DNA from: Ignavibacteria bacterium
Lineage (GTDB): Bacteria; Bacteroidota; Ignavibacteria; Kapaibacteriales; UBA2268
Direction: 5' to 3'
NCBI GenBank assembly: GCA_031261605.1
Contig: JAISJI010000012.1
Location: 1-64,000, forward strand
DNA length: 64,000 nt
Part shown: positions 45,110-55,144 of the stretch, piece after piece
How positions within the stretch are numbered: the stretch's first letter is position 1
Layout of the letters: the number at the start of each line of letters is the position of its first letter
Made by a program: the position numbers and the translations under genes
The notes under the pieces: generated by a model
Told to the model about the DNA's origin: nothing
The model's input: the letters and a program-made list of their open reading frames with translations, nothing else
Databases searched by the model: none

Positions 45110-47605
45110 ATGAGAAAACCATTCTTATTTATACTTGGTATTACTGTGGCTTGCTTTGTGCTATCAAATACACCCACAGTAGCTGATGTATATAATCAGT
45201 TTGCACGAGTAACCTACCGGGACTTGTGGCGAACAGAATTAAAGGACTTCAGATTGCATGATACATTGCAATCACGTCTAACCGGTATTGACCCAGCTTT
45301 AGGTCATACATTCACCGATGGTTCAACAATCGGTGGTGTTAAACTCCCAAACGAATTCAGAATATATCACGGCTCAGCCAGTAACTACTCTGAAGATGCT
45401 AACCTCGATGACGGTTATGCACTCGTTCCACTTGGATTTACATATAGATACAATAATCAAGATTATACTCATATCTATGTGTCAATCAATGGCTTTGTTA
45501 CTTTTGACCTTCCTCCGGGATTGCCAGAGATAACAAGAAACCCAGAAGGTCTATTCTATCTAGATATGGGAAGTATGCCAAATAATGTAATCGCTCCATT
45601 TTGGGGCAACCACAAATATTGGCAAAATAATAGAGACAATTTGGATAGCGGTCTCGCTCCATCCCAAATTGGATATGTTCATTACAAACATGAAGTTGAA
45701 TATCCAGCAGGTTCAGGCGAATTCGTTGAAATTAACGCTTGTCTTATCCAATGGAAAGACCTTAACGTAAATTACCTTGCTAATGATGGTATAACTAAGT
45801 TCAAAGGCAATGTTACTTCTTTCCAAATGGTTATCTATGAAGGTCCAGATGCAGAAGTTGCTAAACAAGGTGAAGTAGTTTTCCGCTATGGTGAATATGG
45901 ACCAACTAAATCCCAAGAAGATAACAATAAGACAGGGCAAGAGCTTGGAACGAGCAATAGTTTTGCTGCTTCTATCGGTTTCAAAGGTAATACTCCAATG
46001 ACTGCCTATAATCAAGCAGATTTCATAAACGCTATCTATAATGGTTTCTGGCCTGACCTACCAGCAAGCGAGTTCTATCAAAAGAACTATACTACGCTCA
46101 ACTCACGTTACACACCATTATCTCCAGGTGTTGCTATCGTTTTAGAAGCAAACTACTCAATCAAAGGCGATGAGAATTGGGGTGATGGCGATGCAGATAT
46201 GTCAAAGGCAGAAGGCGGAAGACACTTACCTTGGTCAAGTGACCCTAAACGCTTTGTTACGATTAACGATGTTCGCACAATTATGCGTTCAATCGCAATT
46301 AACGAACCACTTGATTCATTGTTCGGTAATGCAGCATTCCACGGTGATGTTCATCACGATGGACGCTACTACTATATGAGCAAAAACGATGCAGGTATTT
46401 ACAGACAAATCGCAGAAACAGGCGAATATGTTCTCAATAACCAAGATGCACTTGGTGCAGATAATCCGGATGATGTGGATGGCTTACTTTCACGTGATAC
46501 GTTCTATCTTAGGAAAGTTGGGTTATTAGAGGGTGGCTACGGATTTGATTTACATCACGGCGATAACGCAAACTATATTGATATTGACTTCTATAATTCT
46601 GGACTTGTTACCGTAGATAATAAGGTTCGCAGATTTAGAATTGTTGAAACAGATAACTCTAATTTGTTAGACCCAGCATACCAAATCAGAATTGCAGTAA
46701 TTGACCCTAATGATAGAGAATTGTTATGGGCGGTTTCAGAAAATACTGTTAATTTGGTTCCGGGTAATATTACTTTCAGATTGAAGAAAAATATCATCTG
46801 GCGAACAAATAGCATTTATGAAGAAGTAGAATGGATACAAAATCCAAAAGCAGAAATATTCTATGAAGCTAATGAATTGGATGCTTCGTTCATTCTAAGT
46901 TATTTTGGTGCATTGATACCACGTCTTCCTTGGATTTATGAGAACCCTATTTTTGATGGTAAGGGAAAACTCACAACTCCTTATAAGGTAGCAGATAATA
47001 TCGTTTTTGATAACGCTGAGTTAGTTAATGGATACCTCAAAGTTCCAGTATATTACAACGGCTTAGTTAATGGCGCTGCTTCAGTAGCAATGAATATAAA
47101 TGTTAATATTCTTAATTTCGAAAGTGCAAGTTCAGACGTATTGGTTGATTATTCAAATGTAACTAAGAATTTAGTTGCTATCTCCGATGGCTCATTTGAC
47201 CCAACAAAACCAATTGCTTACTTAACGATAGAAAATACAAAAGAATTCACTGCTACTAACATTCGATTCAGTGGCAAAAATGTAAATAATGTAACATATA
47301 AAGCAGAAGTTGTATTGGCAAATACTGCTGAAAATGCTTTATCACAGAATACTCCAAATCCTGTTCTTTCAACAACTTCTTTCAATGTGAATATCTCTAA
47401 TGCAGGCACCTATCGCTTATCAATTTATGATATGTCTGGTAACCTCGTTAAAGTTATCGCAAATGGTGAAATGGGCGTTGGAACAACAGAATATACTTGG
47501 AATGCAACAAACACAAACGGTAACAGAGTATCTGAAGGCACCTACTTCTATAAATTAGAAGGAGATAACTTCAATGCAACAAAGAAAATGATTGTTATTA
47601 AATAA
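45110..47605 (+). CDS. secreted protein with FlgD-Ig-like T9SS sorting domain
   Basis: The protein has 831 residues. A signal peptide is at 1-26. The first part has a TYRYNNQDYTHIYVSINGFVTFD segment (about residues 112-137), a form common in exported proteins with a nidogen-like beta domain, followed by PNNVIAPFWGNH. The C-terminal 90 residues carry the classical T9SS pattern: SQNTPNP, LSIYDMSGNLVKVI, then the FlgD-like WNATNTNGNRVSEGTYFYKLE and KKMIVIK. This strongly indicates export by T9SS and cleavage of the domain by a PorU-type sortase. The ribosome site AAAGGAAA precedes the ATG. Another cargo gene follows 9 bp later. Confidence 0.9.
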   Translation: MRKPFLFILGITVACFVLSNTPTVADVYNQFARVTYRDLWRTELKDFRLHDTLQSRLTGIDPALGHTFTDGSTIGGVKLPNEFRIYHGSASNYSEDANLDDGYALVPLGFTYRYNNQDYTHIYVSINGFVTFDLPPGLPEITRNPEGLFYLDMGSMPNNVIAPFWGNHKYWQNNRDNLDSGLAPSQIGYVHYKHEVEYPAGSGEFVEINACLIQWKDLNVNYLANDGITKFKGNVTSFQMVIYEGPDAEVAKQGEVVFRYGEYGPTKSQEDNNKTGQELGTSNSFAASIGFKGNTPMTAYNQADFINAIYNGFWPDLPASEFYQKNYTTLNSRYTPLSPGVAIVLEANYSIKGDENWGDGDADMSKAEGGRHLPWSSDPKRFVTINDVRTIMRSIAINEPLDSLFGNAAFHGDVHHDGRYYYMSKNDAGIYRQIAETGEYVLNNQDALGADNPDDVDGLLSRDTFYLRKVGLLEGGYGFDLHHGDNANYIDIDFYNSGLVTVDNKVRRFRIVETDNSNLLDPAYQIRIAVIDPNDRELLWAVSENTVNLVPGNITFRLKKNIIWRTNSIYEEVEWIQNPKAEIFYEANELDASFILSYFGALIPRLPWIYENPIFDGKGKLTTPYKVADNIVFDNAELVNGYLKVPVYYNGLVNGAASVAMNINVNILNFESASSDVLVDYSNVTKNLVAISDGSFDPTKPIAYLTIENTKEFTATNIRFSGKNVNNVTYKAEVVLANTAENALSQNTPNPVLSTTSFNVNISNAGTYRLSIYDMSGNLVKVIANGEMGVGTTEYTWNATNTNGNRVSEGTYFYKLEGDNFNATKKMIVIK

Positions 47606-47614
47606 TTGTAAGTA

Positions 47615-48838
47615 ATGATACAAAACGCAATTACAAAAATACAATCTGTAATTATCCCATTGAGTTGGCTACTGCTTATATGCAGTAGCTACTCATCAGT
47701 GGGAGATACAATATACCCAAAACTAAACGCTAATAAAACAGAAATAGACCTCTGTAATAGCAACCCAGACGAAAAAGAATTTTATATTGTCGTAGAACTC
47801 GGACAGAAGATAGAAAAAAGCGATTCGCTTATAAGTTGCGAATTAGTAATAGGTTACGACAAAACCAAGATAATGCTGGACAATTTTTTTACCACGAACA
47901 CGCTGTTCGAACAATTTACGGATTACGGTCCATATAAATTTATTGACTCGCTCGGCAGTTCCTATAACCTATTGATATTACAAGCAGGTAACTTAAATAG
48001 ACCTGCGAGTAGTGCAACAAATATTCCACTTGTGGTAATTTCAGGTAAATTTATCACAAATGATTGGATTACGACGGAAATCTTCATTGAAGATATTGCT
48101 ATGAATAATGAATTTAAGCATACGTGCCAATGGAGCACTAATAGCGTCGCTACAATGACCGCTGTTTCAAAAAATTTGCCTGAGAGAACACTTAATCTTA
48201 ATGATAGTGTAAGTAGCATAACTATCAAGGACTTATCCGATAGTGCTATGTTGCAATATGGACTGATTACAAATCAGCCAGAATATCTAAAAAACTTCAC
48301 TGCCGAAATTTCACTCGGCGATGAAAATAATATCGAAATCAATAACATAAATATAAATAATTCATATACTTATGAAATAGTATATGCAGATAAAAATAAA
48401 ATAATTGCCGATGTCGCTTTGGGGGCAATTCCAAATGAAACGGTGTTTTGCACGATAAGTATAATACGGACAAATGCGGATAGTTCGGTAACTCCAATAA
48501 TAGCAAGGATATATGATATTAATAAAGAATCTTGTTCAATGAACAACGAGCCGGATACGACTTATATAATTTGCAATGACTTAACATCAATAATTGATGA
48601 AAATACAACGTATTGCTTGGTGAAGCAATTGGACGATAGAACAATACAAATAAATACTATAGCAAGTATATTAAATATAACGCTTTATGATATTCTTGGG
48701 AATACTATAAACGCAAACATACAAATGAATGGTAGCAACGAAGCAGTGCTTTACCTGCCATCATTACCAAAAGGGCTTTATTATCTAAAGATAGATAATG
48801 CAAGTGCTTATAAAATACATAAATTGATAATTAATTAG
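47615..48838 (+). CDS. T9SS cargo protein with cohesin-like domain
   Basis: The protein has 407 residues. The signal segment is at about 10-30 (VIIPLSWLLLICSS). The middle has a beta-rich region with the cohesin/dockerin-like pattern CELVIGYDKTKIMLDNFF at about 69-86, with the alternating residues usual in secreted beta-sandwiches. The end (TLYDILGNTINANI ... LPSLPKGLYYLKID ... HKLIIN) is a short T9SS sorting domain. It lies 9 bp after the preceding cargo gene and 29 bp before the next, in one apparent transcription unit. The exact role is not known. Confidence 0.8.
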   Translation: MIQNAITKIQSVIIPLSWLLLICSSYSSVGDTIYPKLNANKTEIDLCNSNPDEKEFYIVVELGQKIEKSDSLISCELVIGYDKTKIMLDNFFTTNTLFEQFTDYGPYKFIDSLGSSYNLLILQAGNLNRPASSATNIPLVVISGKFITNDWITTEIFIEDIAMNNEFKHTCQWSTNSVATMTAVSKNLPERTLNLNDSVSSITIKDLSDSAMLQYGLITNQPEYLKNFTAEISLGDENNIEINNININNSYTYEIVYADKNKIIADVALGAIPNETVFCTISIIRTNADSSVTPIIARIYDINKESCSMNNEPDTTYIICNDLTSIIDENTTYCLVKQLDDRTIQINTIASILNITLYDILGNTINANIQMNGSNEAVLYLPSLPKGLYYLKIDNASAYKIHKLIIN

Positions 48839-48867
48839 TTTTACTTAAATATTTCGGAGGTTTCTTA

Positions 48868-51800
48868 ATGGAACTTTTATTCAATCGCATAATGCGAACA
48901 AAACTTATGAAGACATTTGTCATTGTCTTCCTATCTGGTTTGTTGTGCAGCACAGCTGCTTTAGCGCAACTACTAAAGCCGGACCTACCAATTTTAAGCT
49001 TTGGGGTTCGAGAAGGTGGCTCAATATATACAAGAGGTGCCGACATAGACCCAGAAAATTGGTGGCCAGATAACAGAATCTGGACAGTGCCATCCAGAGT
49101 GATTTCTGATGGTAACAATACTTTATGGAACGAAGTGCTTGTTCCGGTATTTATCCAAAATACTTGGTTCAATGTGAACAAAGTTGCTGGCTTAGAGTTT
49201 GAAGAGATTTCTTCATTCACTTTTAGAGTTTACTTTGACAACCAAGTCCTTCAGTTCGTTGATGTTGTGAAACATCATCCTTATACTCGCGAGGAAGCAG
49301 AGAATTTGCAAAATACTCGTTATTATGCTTCTAACATAGGTCTCGCTTACATAGAGCCACTAGCGAAAGAATTTACCCTTTCCACAAGTGTAGAAAATGT
49401 AAGTGATTACTTCGGCTACTTTAATGTTAATGCAAAGAGACAGGGCTCAAGAGTTACTGTTTCTGGTATCGCTTCAAGTTTCAAAAACTTAGATACAGCA
49501 AGAGGCAATAAAGTTTTAGTATATCTAAAGTTTAGAGTTCTCGCAACTCAAAACACACCGCTCGGTCAAAATCGTCTTTCAAAGTTATATTTTGACCCAA
49601 CTTACATTCTTTATAACGGCATAAATATCACTAAAGACAAAGGATTGAAGCTGTTAAAGGATTTCCCACTTAATATTGCTACACAAAGTTGGTTCGCTAA
49701 TCCTGCAGCAATAACTGGCACTAACGACAATTTGGATTATTATAATCCATCAATTAACATCACAGAGCAATACAATCAAATGCAAGCAAAAAGCATTGGT
49801 ATTCAAAATGATTATCAGAATTTTATAACCCCCGAGCGTTATAATGCAGACCCATATCTACCCGGTAGCATTGACCTTAGAGTTATGAACGATAGACCTA
49901 ATTTCATATTTGATGTTGTTAATCCAAACCAAATTCCTCAAGAAGCACAAATCGCTCTCGTTGAGGATAATGACCCATCTACTTGGAAATTGACAGTTCC
50001 AATTATAGCTGACTCATTACACGGCAAGCCAACATTGAACTATAATATGAGAGCAGAACGTGCTATTGATGTATCCATTTCCCGCAACGAAAAATGCACA
50101 ATGGAAGACATTATCATAGAAACCGACCAACCATGGCTCAGAGTTCGTAGCACTCCATTGCCGGATACTTTATTTGAAAGCAAGTTTGGCACAAACACTC
50201 CTATCCGCAGAATATTTGTTCAAAGAATCAACCAACTCATTGATGCCAATAGCAACGACTATAACCCATTTGAAGCAGATGAACTCGTTGATGTTAATAA
50301 GCCAAGAAAATTCAGATTATACGCAGATTGCGATAGAACAGGACTTATACCAGGTGAATATTTTGGATATATTACTCTAAAATCAGCATTTGATAAATAT
50401 GAACCAACTCGTATATTAGTCCGTTTCGTTGTGTTAGATAACCCAACTGAGCATGCAAATGCTGTTCCAACAGGCGTTGTTACTCCTTTTGGTATCACTC
50501 TTAAAGTGACTCCTTTCAATGGTTTGAGAACTGATTTGACAAAAACAATTATTATGGGCTCCGCTCCATTAGCAACAACCTCTGTTGATACTCTATTTGG
50601 TGAGTTCCCTTATAATAATGGGCTTGGATTCGATAGATTGGGTAATAGCATTACTTTTGATGCTCGCTTCTTCTTAGATACAACTCATTACCCACGTCCA
50701 ACTGCAACAGCAGATGTTCCAACTTGGTTGTCTCTTGCAAGAAATGGTTTCGGCGATATGGCACATTTTGATGGTATGCCTAATGGTACTGCTGATGACA
50801 AACAACCTCGCTCTAATTCACGCGACATCAGAAGTTCATTGCCATCCAATAGTTCGCATATTTTCTATGTAAAATATGAATACCTTAATGGTAAAAGCGA
50901 AGATTTCTATCCTGTTATTTTACAATGGGATGCGAAACAATTCAATAACACAGCAAACACTATTTTCTTGAAATATATGGATAATGGTGCTTTATATGTT
51001 AGAGATATGAGAAATGAGGGAACTTCTATCGGTAGCGATATGTATCAATTCGCTTTCAATGATAAACAAGTAAAAGAGTTCTGGATTGAATATACTGTCG
51101 GCGAAGAACAAGCAAACGACCTCGTTGATAACTTCGGCGACCCAATGATTATGCCAAATGCTTGGAATTTCGTGTCATTACCACTTAATCCAATCAACAA
51201 GGACTACAAATATATTTTCTCAAATGCTTTGAACAAACCTTACTACTTCTCATTGAACCAATGGCAAGAAACAGATATGCTTCAGCCGGGTATTGGATAC
51301 TTCTTGAAATATCAAAACGTTGTTGATAAAAAATTCTTCGGCGCTTATTTCGATAGAATCAATTCCGGTAATTTCCCAGTTAGATTATACTCTGGCGACC
51401 AAGCCACTGGCGGATGGAATGCTATTGGTGCTCTATCTGTTCCTGTAAGTATTGATAGAATTGGTTTCGATACATATCTGTCGGAAGTTGCAAACCCTGA
51501 TTATACTTTACAAAATGGCGTTTGGGCTTATAGACCAAAGAATGGATATGCAGAAGTTGCTTCTCTATTGCCAGGTAAAGCATATTGGATTAAAGTAGAT
51601 AAAAATTCTTACTTAAATGTAAGTCGTGCAAAATCAATCGCTTCTGTTCCTAATGCAATCAATAACAGAACTAATGGCTTCGATATGATAAACATCTCTG
51701 ATGCTATTCAAAATTCTGCAAACTTATACGCTGCTAATAACGTTGACGCAAACAACTTCCAACTCCCACCAGCTCCTCCAGCAGGTATGTTTGATGTTCG

Positions 51801-52290
51801 TTTCGCCCAAGATAATTTCGCTACCGATTACGCTACTACACTCGTTAAAATGCAAGGTGTTAGCTATCCTGTTGTTGTAAATTTCAGCAACCCAAGAGCT
51901 AATTACTCTGTTATAGACCCAGTGTCTGGCTATGTTTATGGTGATGTAAAAGCAGGCGTTGCAAGCAATGTTGTTATTGATAACTCTAAGTCCAACTCAT
52001 TCAAACTCGTTATTGAGGGTTCAAATGAGTCATTCTTTGTAACAGTTAATCAAAACCCAATCACTACAAATTATGCTGAAGTTACATTCGGCATAAATAA
52101 CAATGATAATGTTAACCTCGCTATTTTCAATGCCTTAGGTAATGAAGTTGCTAACTTCAACGCCGGAACTCTAAATAGTGGTGTTTATAACCATACTTTC
52201 GATGTTTCTTCATTACCTACTGGTTCTTATACAGTTAGGTTGACGACTGGCTCTGACGCCAAAATCTTTAGAATGAACGTAGTTAAATAA
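48868..52290 (+). CDS. T9SS cargo protein (1140 residues), unknown domains
   Basis: The start at 48868 is supported by CGGAGG at 48855-48860. The N-terminal signal peptide core is at about 14-33 (FVIVFLSGLLCSTAALA). The protein is beta-rich throughout. Near residues 750-800 a WNFVSLPLNPINKDYKYIF segment, then GIGYFLKYQ and ARLLPGKAYWIKV-like units (WNAIGALSVPV, ASLLPGKAYWIKVD), resemble FlgD/PKD-like modules seen in other T9SS cargo. The last 80 residues (LAIFNALGNEVANF ... LPTGSYTVRLTTG ... KIFRMNVVK) are a T9SS sorting domain. It is followed by a terminator at 52337-52373. Confidence 0.85.
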   Translation: MELLFNRIMRTKLMKTFVIVFLSGLLCSTAALAQLLKPDLPILSFGVREGGSIYTRGADIDPENWWPDNRIWTVPSRVISDGNNTLWNEVLVPVFIQNTWFNVNKVAGLEFEEISSFTFRVYFDNQVLQFVDVVKHHPYTREEAENLQNTRYYASNIGLAYIEPLAKEFTLSTSVENVSDYFGYFNVNAKRQGSRVTVSGIASSFKNLDTARGNKVLVYLKFRVLATQNTPLGQNRLSKLYFDPTYILYNGINITKDKGLKLLKDFPLNIATQSWFANPAAITGTNDNLDYYNPSINITEQYNQMQAKSIGIQNDYQNFITPERYNADPYLPGSIDLRVMNDRPNFIFDVVNPNQIPQEAQIALVEDNDPSTWKLTVPIIADSLHGKPTLNYNMRAERAIDVSISRNEKCTMEDIIIETDQPWLRVRSTPLPDTLFESKFGTNTPIRRIFVQRINQLIDANSNDYNPFEADELVDVNKPRKFRLYADCDRTGLIPGEYFGYITLKSAFDKYEPTRILVRFVVLDNPTEHANAVPTGVVTPFGITLKVTPFNGLRTDLTKTIIMGSAPLATTSVDTLFGEFPYNNGLGFDRLGNSITFDARFFLDTTHYPRPTATADVPTWLSLARNGFGDMAHFDGMPNGTADDKQPRSNSRDIRSSLPSNSSHIFYVKYEYLNGKSEDFYPVILQWDAKQFNNTANTIFLKYMDNGALYVRDMRNEGTSIGSDMYQFAFNDKQVKEFWIEYTVGEEQANDLVDNFGDPMIMPNAWNFVSLPLNPINKDYKYIFSNALNKPYYFSLNQWQETDMLQPGIGYFLKYQNVVDKKFFGAYFDRINSGNFPVRLYSGDQATGGWNAIGALSVPVSIDRIGFDTYLSEVANPDYTLQNGVWAYRPKNGYAEVASLLPGKAYWIKVDKNSYLNVSRAKSIASVPNAINNRTNGFDMINISDAIQNSANLYAANNVDANNFQLPPAPPAGMFDVRFAQDNFATDYATTLVKMQGVSYPVVVNFSNPRANYSVIDPVSGYVYGDVKAGVASNVVIDNSKSNSFKLVIEGSNESFFVTVNQNPITTNYAEVTFGINNNDNVNLAIFNALGNEVANFNAGTLNSGVYNHTFDVSSLPTGSYTVRLTTGSDAKIFRMNVVK

Positions 52291-52336
52291 CACCGAATAA
52301 ATAATATTGGTTACTCAACATTATCTCATTCACTCT

Positions 52337-52373
52337 TTTGGGCAACTAATTCCAATTAGTTGCCCAAATTTTT
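52337..52373 (+). terminator. strong Rho-independent terminator ending the cargo cluster unit
   Basis: TTTGGGCAACTAAT (52337-52350) and ATTAGTTGCCCAAA (52355-52368) form a 14-bp stem with a 4-nt loop, followed by a T-run. Confidence 0.92.
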
Positions 52374-52398
52374 ATTATATAATTATATTGTATAAGGT

Positions 52399-53205
52399 AT
52401 GAAAAAACAAACACTTGCGCTGTTTTTACTTCTGATTCCGTCCGTTGCATTTCCGCAATGGGGTCCTAAAATCAAATTTGAAGTGACAAATGATGCTAAA
52501 CAACGCACCAACCTATATATTGGCGTGGATTCCAATGCTACCGATGGCTACGATAAAGACGTTCTCTTTATATATGAAGCGGATACGTTGCACGAGGATA
52601 TGGATTTACCACCACCACCACCAAAATCTATGTATGTTTTGCTAGTAAAGGATTCGCTAAATCCTTATGGTTCATATAGTTATGTGGATATGCGTTCTAT
52701 TCCCTCAAATTCTTTTTTCCATAAATATCGCATAAATATACGATGGTACAATACTGGAAATCCATGGGTGAATATCCATTGGGGAAAACTACCGTCTGGT
52801 ATTGACTCAGCAAAAATTCATTGCTATGAATGGTTTGATGAAAGCTACTTCTTTGATATGAAAGGAGATACAGCATTGCGATTGGACAATGAAGCGTATC
52901 AAAATTGTGATATATACATTTGGTATAATCAAAATTCTGCTCTGTCCGATGAGCCGAATGTGGAAAACTATTTGACAATTTTTCCAAATCCCGTTGGCGA
53001 TTTCCTAACTTTCGTAACTCATTCACAAATAACAAGTTACGATAACTTACACTATTCTATATATTCTATGGCAGGCGAACAAGTTCTCGCTAACTCTATA
53101 AATACCAATATGATAGATGTTAGTTCGCTGATGCCCGGGTGCTACTCTATAATTATAAAAAATTCCAATGGCGACAATATTTATAACAATTTTATAAAAA
53201 AATAA
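52399..53205 (+). CDS. small T9SS cargo protein
   Basis: The protein has 268 residues. The signal peptide is at 1-20 (LALFLLLIPSVAFPQ). The body has a proline run (PPPPPP near 71-76) and no recognised domain. The last 80 residues follow the sorting-domain pattern: TIFPNPVGDFLTF, IYSMAGEQVL, LMPGCYSIIIKN. It should be exported by T9SS. Its stop codon abuts the ATG of the glycosyltransferase gene at 53206, so the two are cotranscribed. Confidence 0.75.
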   Translation: MKKQTLALFLLLIPSVAFPQWGPKIKFEVTNDAKQRTNLYIGVDSNATDGYDKDVLFIYEADTLHEDMDLPPPPPKSMYVLLVKDSLNPYGSYSYVDMRSIPSNSFFHKYRINIRWYNTGNPWVNIHWGKLPSGIDSAKIHCYEWFDESYFFDMKGDTALRLDNEAYQNCDIYIWYNQNSALSDEPNVENYLTIFPNPVGDFLTFVTHSQITSYDNLHYSIYSMAGEQVLANSINTNMIDVSSLMPGCYSIIIKNSNGDNIYNNFIKK

Positions 53206-54228
53206 ATGGATAATACAAACTCAAATCAAAAAGAAATAAGAACTAAACCGCGCAAAAAGTTACCCCCTAGAAAAAAAGCAGACGATAATGTTGAATCTAT
53301 TTCTATTGTTATCCCGCTATTTAACGAGGAAGAATCGCTTAACCAATTGGCAGAACAGATAGAAAGTGAAATGAATACGCTCTTCGGCGAAGAATGGGAG
53401 GTGATTTTTGTTGATGATGGCTCTACCGATAACTCATACCAAGTTGTTAAGAAAATTCACGATAAGAATAACAAATTCAAAGCGATACGCTTTCGTAGAA
53501 ATTTTGGGAAGTCGGCTGCTCTGTCTGCTGGATTTGCAAATGCAAAAAATAAATATGTTGCTACGATGGATGCAGATTTGCAGGATGACCCTAAGGAATT
53601 CAAGGAGATGCTGCAACTTATTCGCAGAGGATACGATTTGGTTTCCGGATGGAAAAAAACTCGCCACGACCCATTAGAAAAGCGTTTGCCATCTAAACTA
53701 TTTAATTTCGTTACTTCCAAATGCAGCGGAATTCGCCTTCACGATTTTAATTGTGGCATAAAATTATATCGCCGAGAAGTAGTGCAATCCCTTGATGTAT
53801 ATGGGGAAATGCACCGATACCTGCCTGCTCTGGCTCATTGGAACGGCTTCAAAGTTACCGAAATGCCGGTAGAGCATCACAAAAGACAATTCGGACACTC
53901 CAAATTTGGTTTCGCAAGATACATACGTGGCTTCCTTGATTTGCTAACTGTTGTATTTACAACAAGATACTTGAAACGTCCGATGCACTTTTTCGGCGTA
54001 TGGGGCACAATATTTATGCTTATCGGTTTCATTATTTTCGCCTTTCTATCAGTAGAGTGGCTATGTGGCGAAGTCCATTTGAGCGAGCGTCCGCTCGCTT
54101 GGTTCTCTATGGGATTGGTCATTATTGGCATTCAATTTTTCAGCATCGGATTAATAGGGGAACTGCTGGTCAAGCAATCATTTACCAACAATTCCAAAAA
54201 TTATTTAATAAAAAGTAAAATAAAGTAA
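53206..54228 (+). CDS. glycosyltransferase family 2, DPM1/GtrB-like, with two C-terminal membrane helices
   Basis: The protein has 340 residues. A basic tail (1-30, Lys/Arg-rich) precedes the catalytic domain. SIVIPLFNEEESL at about 33-45, VIFVDDGSTDNS at about 66-77 (nucleotide binding), and ATMDADLQDDP at about 118-128 (DXD metal motif) are diagnostic. FRRNFGKSAALSAG at about 98-111 and HDFNCGIKLYRRE at about 180-192 place it with polyprenyl-phosphate sugar transferases (DPM1/GtrB/ArnC-like). Two hydrophobic segments at about 263-285 and 298-322 anchor it in the inner membrane. It probably makes an undecaprenyl-phosphate-linked sugar. The gene is directly joined to the preceding cargo gene. 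Confidence 0.88.
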   Translation: MDNTNSNQKEIRTKPRKKLPPRKKADDNVESISIVIPLFNEEESLNQLAEQIESEMNTLFGEEWEVIFVDDGSTDNSYQVVKKIHDKNNKFKAIRFRRNFGKSAALSAGFANAKNKYVATMDADLQDDPKEFKEMLQLIRRGYDLVSGWKKTRHDPLEKRLPSKLFNFVTSKCSGIRLHDFNCGIKLYRREVVQSLDVYGEMHRYLPALAHWNGFKVTEMPVEHHKRQFGHSKFGFARYIRGFLDLLTVVFTTRYLKRPMHFFGVWGTIFMLIGFIIFAFLSVEWLCGEVHLSERPLAWFSMGLVIIGIQFFSIGLIGELLVKQSFTNNSKNYLIKSKIK

Positions 54229-54232
54229 AAAT

Positions 54233-55123
54233 ATGCAAACACTTTCCGAAGATAAAAATTTCCTTGCCATTGAAGAGCAATTTTCCAACTACGAGGACTC
54301 TAAAATTGTAATCCTGCAAGTCCCTTATGAACATACAGTTAGCTACGGTGGTGGCACAAAACTTGCTCCGCAAGCGATACTTGATGCGAGTGCTTTTGTG
54401 GAATTTTACGATGACGAATTTAACTCTGAATTATGCTTTGAACAGAAAATTGCTACATTGCCTCCGGTGGATTTGACGGATTGCTACGATGATGAAATGT
54501 TGCGTAAGGTTAGATATTTCATAGATAAACTGCTCGCAGACAATAAATTTGTTGTTACGCTTGGAGGTGAGCATACAATTTCTACTGCACCGATTGCTGC
54601 TCATTTTTCGAAATATAAGAATATGTCGGTCTTACATTTTGATGCGCATTCCGATTTGCGAGATGAATATCAGAGCTCAAAATATTCTCACGCTTGCTTT
54701 ATGGCACGTGTCTCCGAATTTTTTCCTACCGAGCAGATTACACAAGTGGGCATTCGTGCTCAATGTAGGGAAGAAGCAGAATTCATTAAGCGTAATAATA
54801 TCAACACGTTCTACGCTTCTGCGATTAGACGCGGCTTGCATTCCCAAAATTGGCAGAAGCAAATTGTGAACACGCTCGGCAGCGAGGTCTATATTACTTT
54901 TGATGTGGATTACTTTGACCCAGCGATTATGCCTACGACTGGCACTCCTGAGCCGGATGGTTTTCTGTATAATGAGACGCTGAATATTTTTAGAGAAATT
55001 AAAGCAAGTGGTAGAAAAATCATAGGGTTCGATGTTGTAGAACTTGCGCCTGTGCAAAATATCCATCATACCGATATATTGGTTGCACGGTTGATATATA
55101 AACTGATGAATTTCGCTTTCTAA
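54233..55123 (+). CDS. speB: agmatinase / ureohydrolase
   Basis: The protein has 296 residues of the arginase/agmatinase family, which hydrolyse guanidino groups with two Mn ions. Metal ligands are visible in GGEHTIS (about residues 110-116), HFDAHSDLRDE (about 133-143) and FDVDYFDPA (about 222-230). The final part contains the TGTPEPDGF segment. Agmatinase makes putrescine and urea from agmatine in polyamine synthesis. Agmatinase rather than arginase is likely because of the SHACFMARV region and the length. It begins 4 bp after the glycosyltransferase stop. Confidence 0.9.
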   Translation: MQTLSEDKNFLAIEEQFSNYEDSKIVILQVPYEHTVSYGGGTKLAPQAILDASAFVEFYDDEFNSELCFEQKIATLPPVDLTDCYDDEMLRKVRYFIDKLLADNKFVVTLGGEHTISTAPIAAHFSKYKNMSVLHFDAHSDLRDEYQSSKYSHACFMARVSEFFPTEQITQVGIRAQCREEAEFIKRNNINTFYASAIRRGLHSQNWQKQIVNTLGSEVYITFDVDYFDPAIMPTTGTPEPDGFLYNETLNIFREIKASGRKIIGFDVVELAPVQNIHHTDILVARLIYKLMNFAF

Positions 55124-55144
55124 CTCTATATTATCCATATACTT

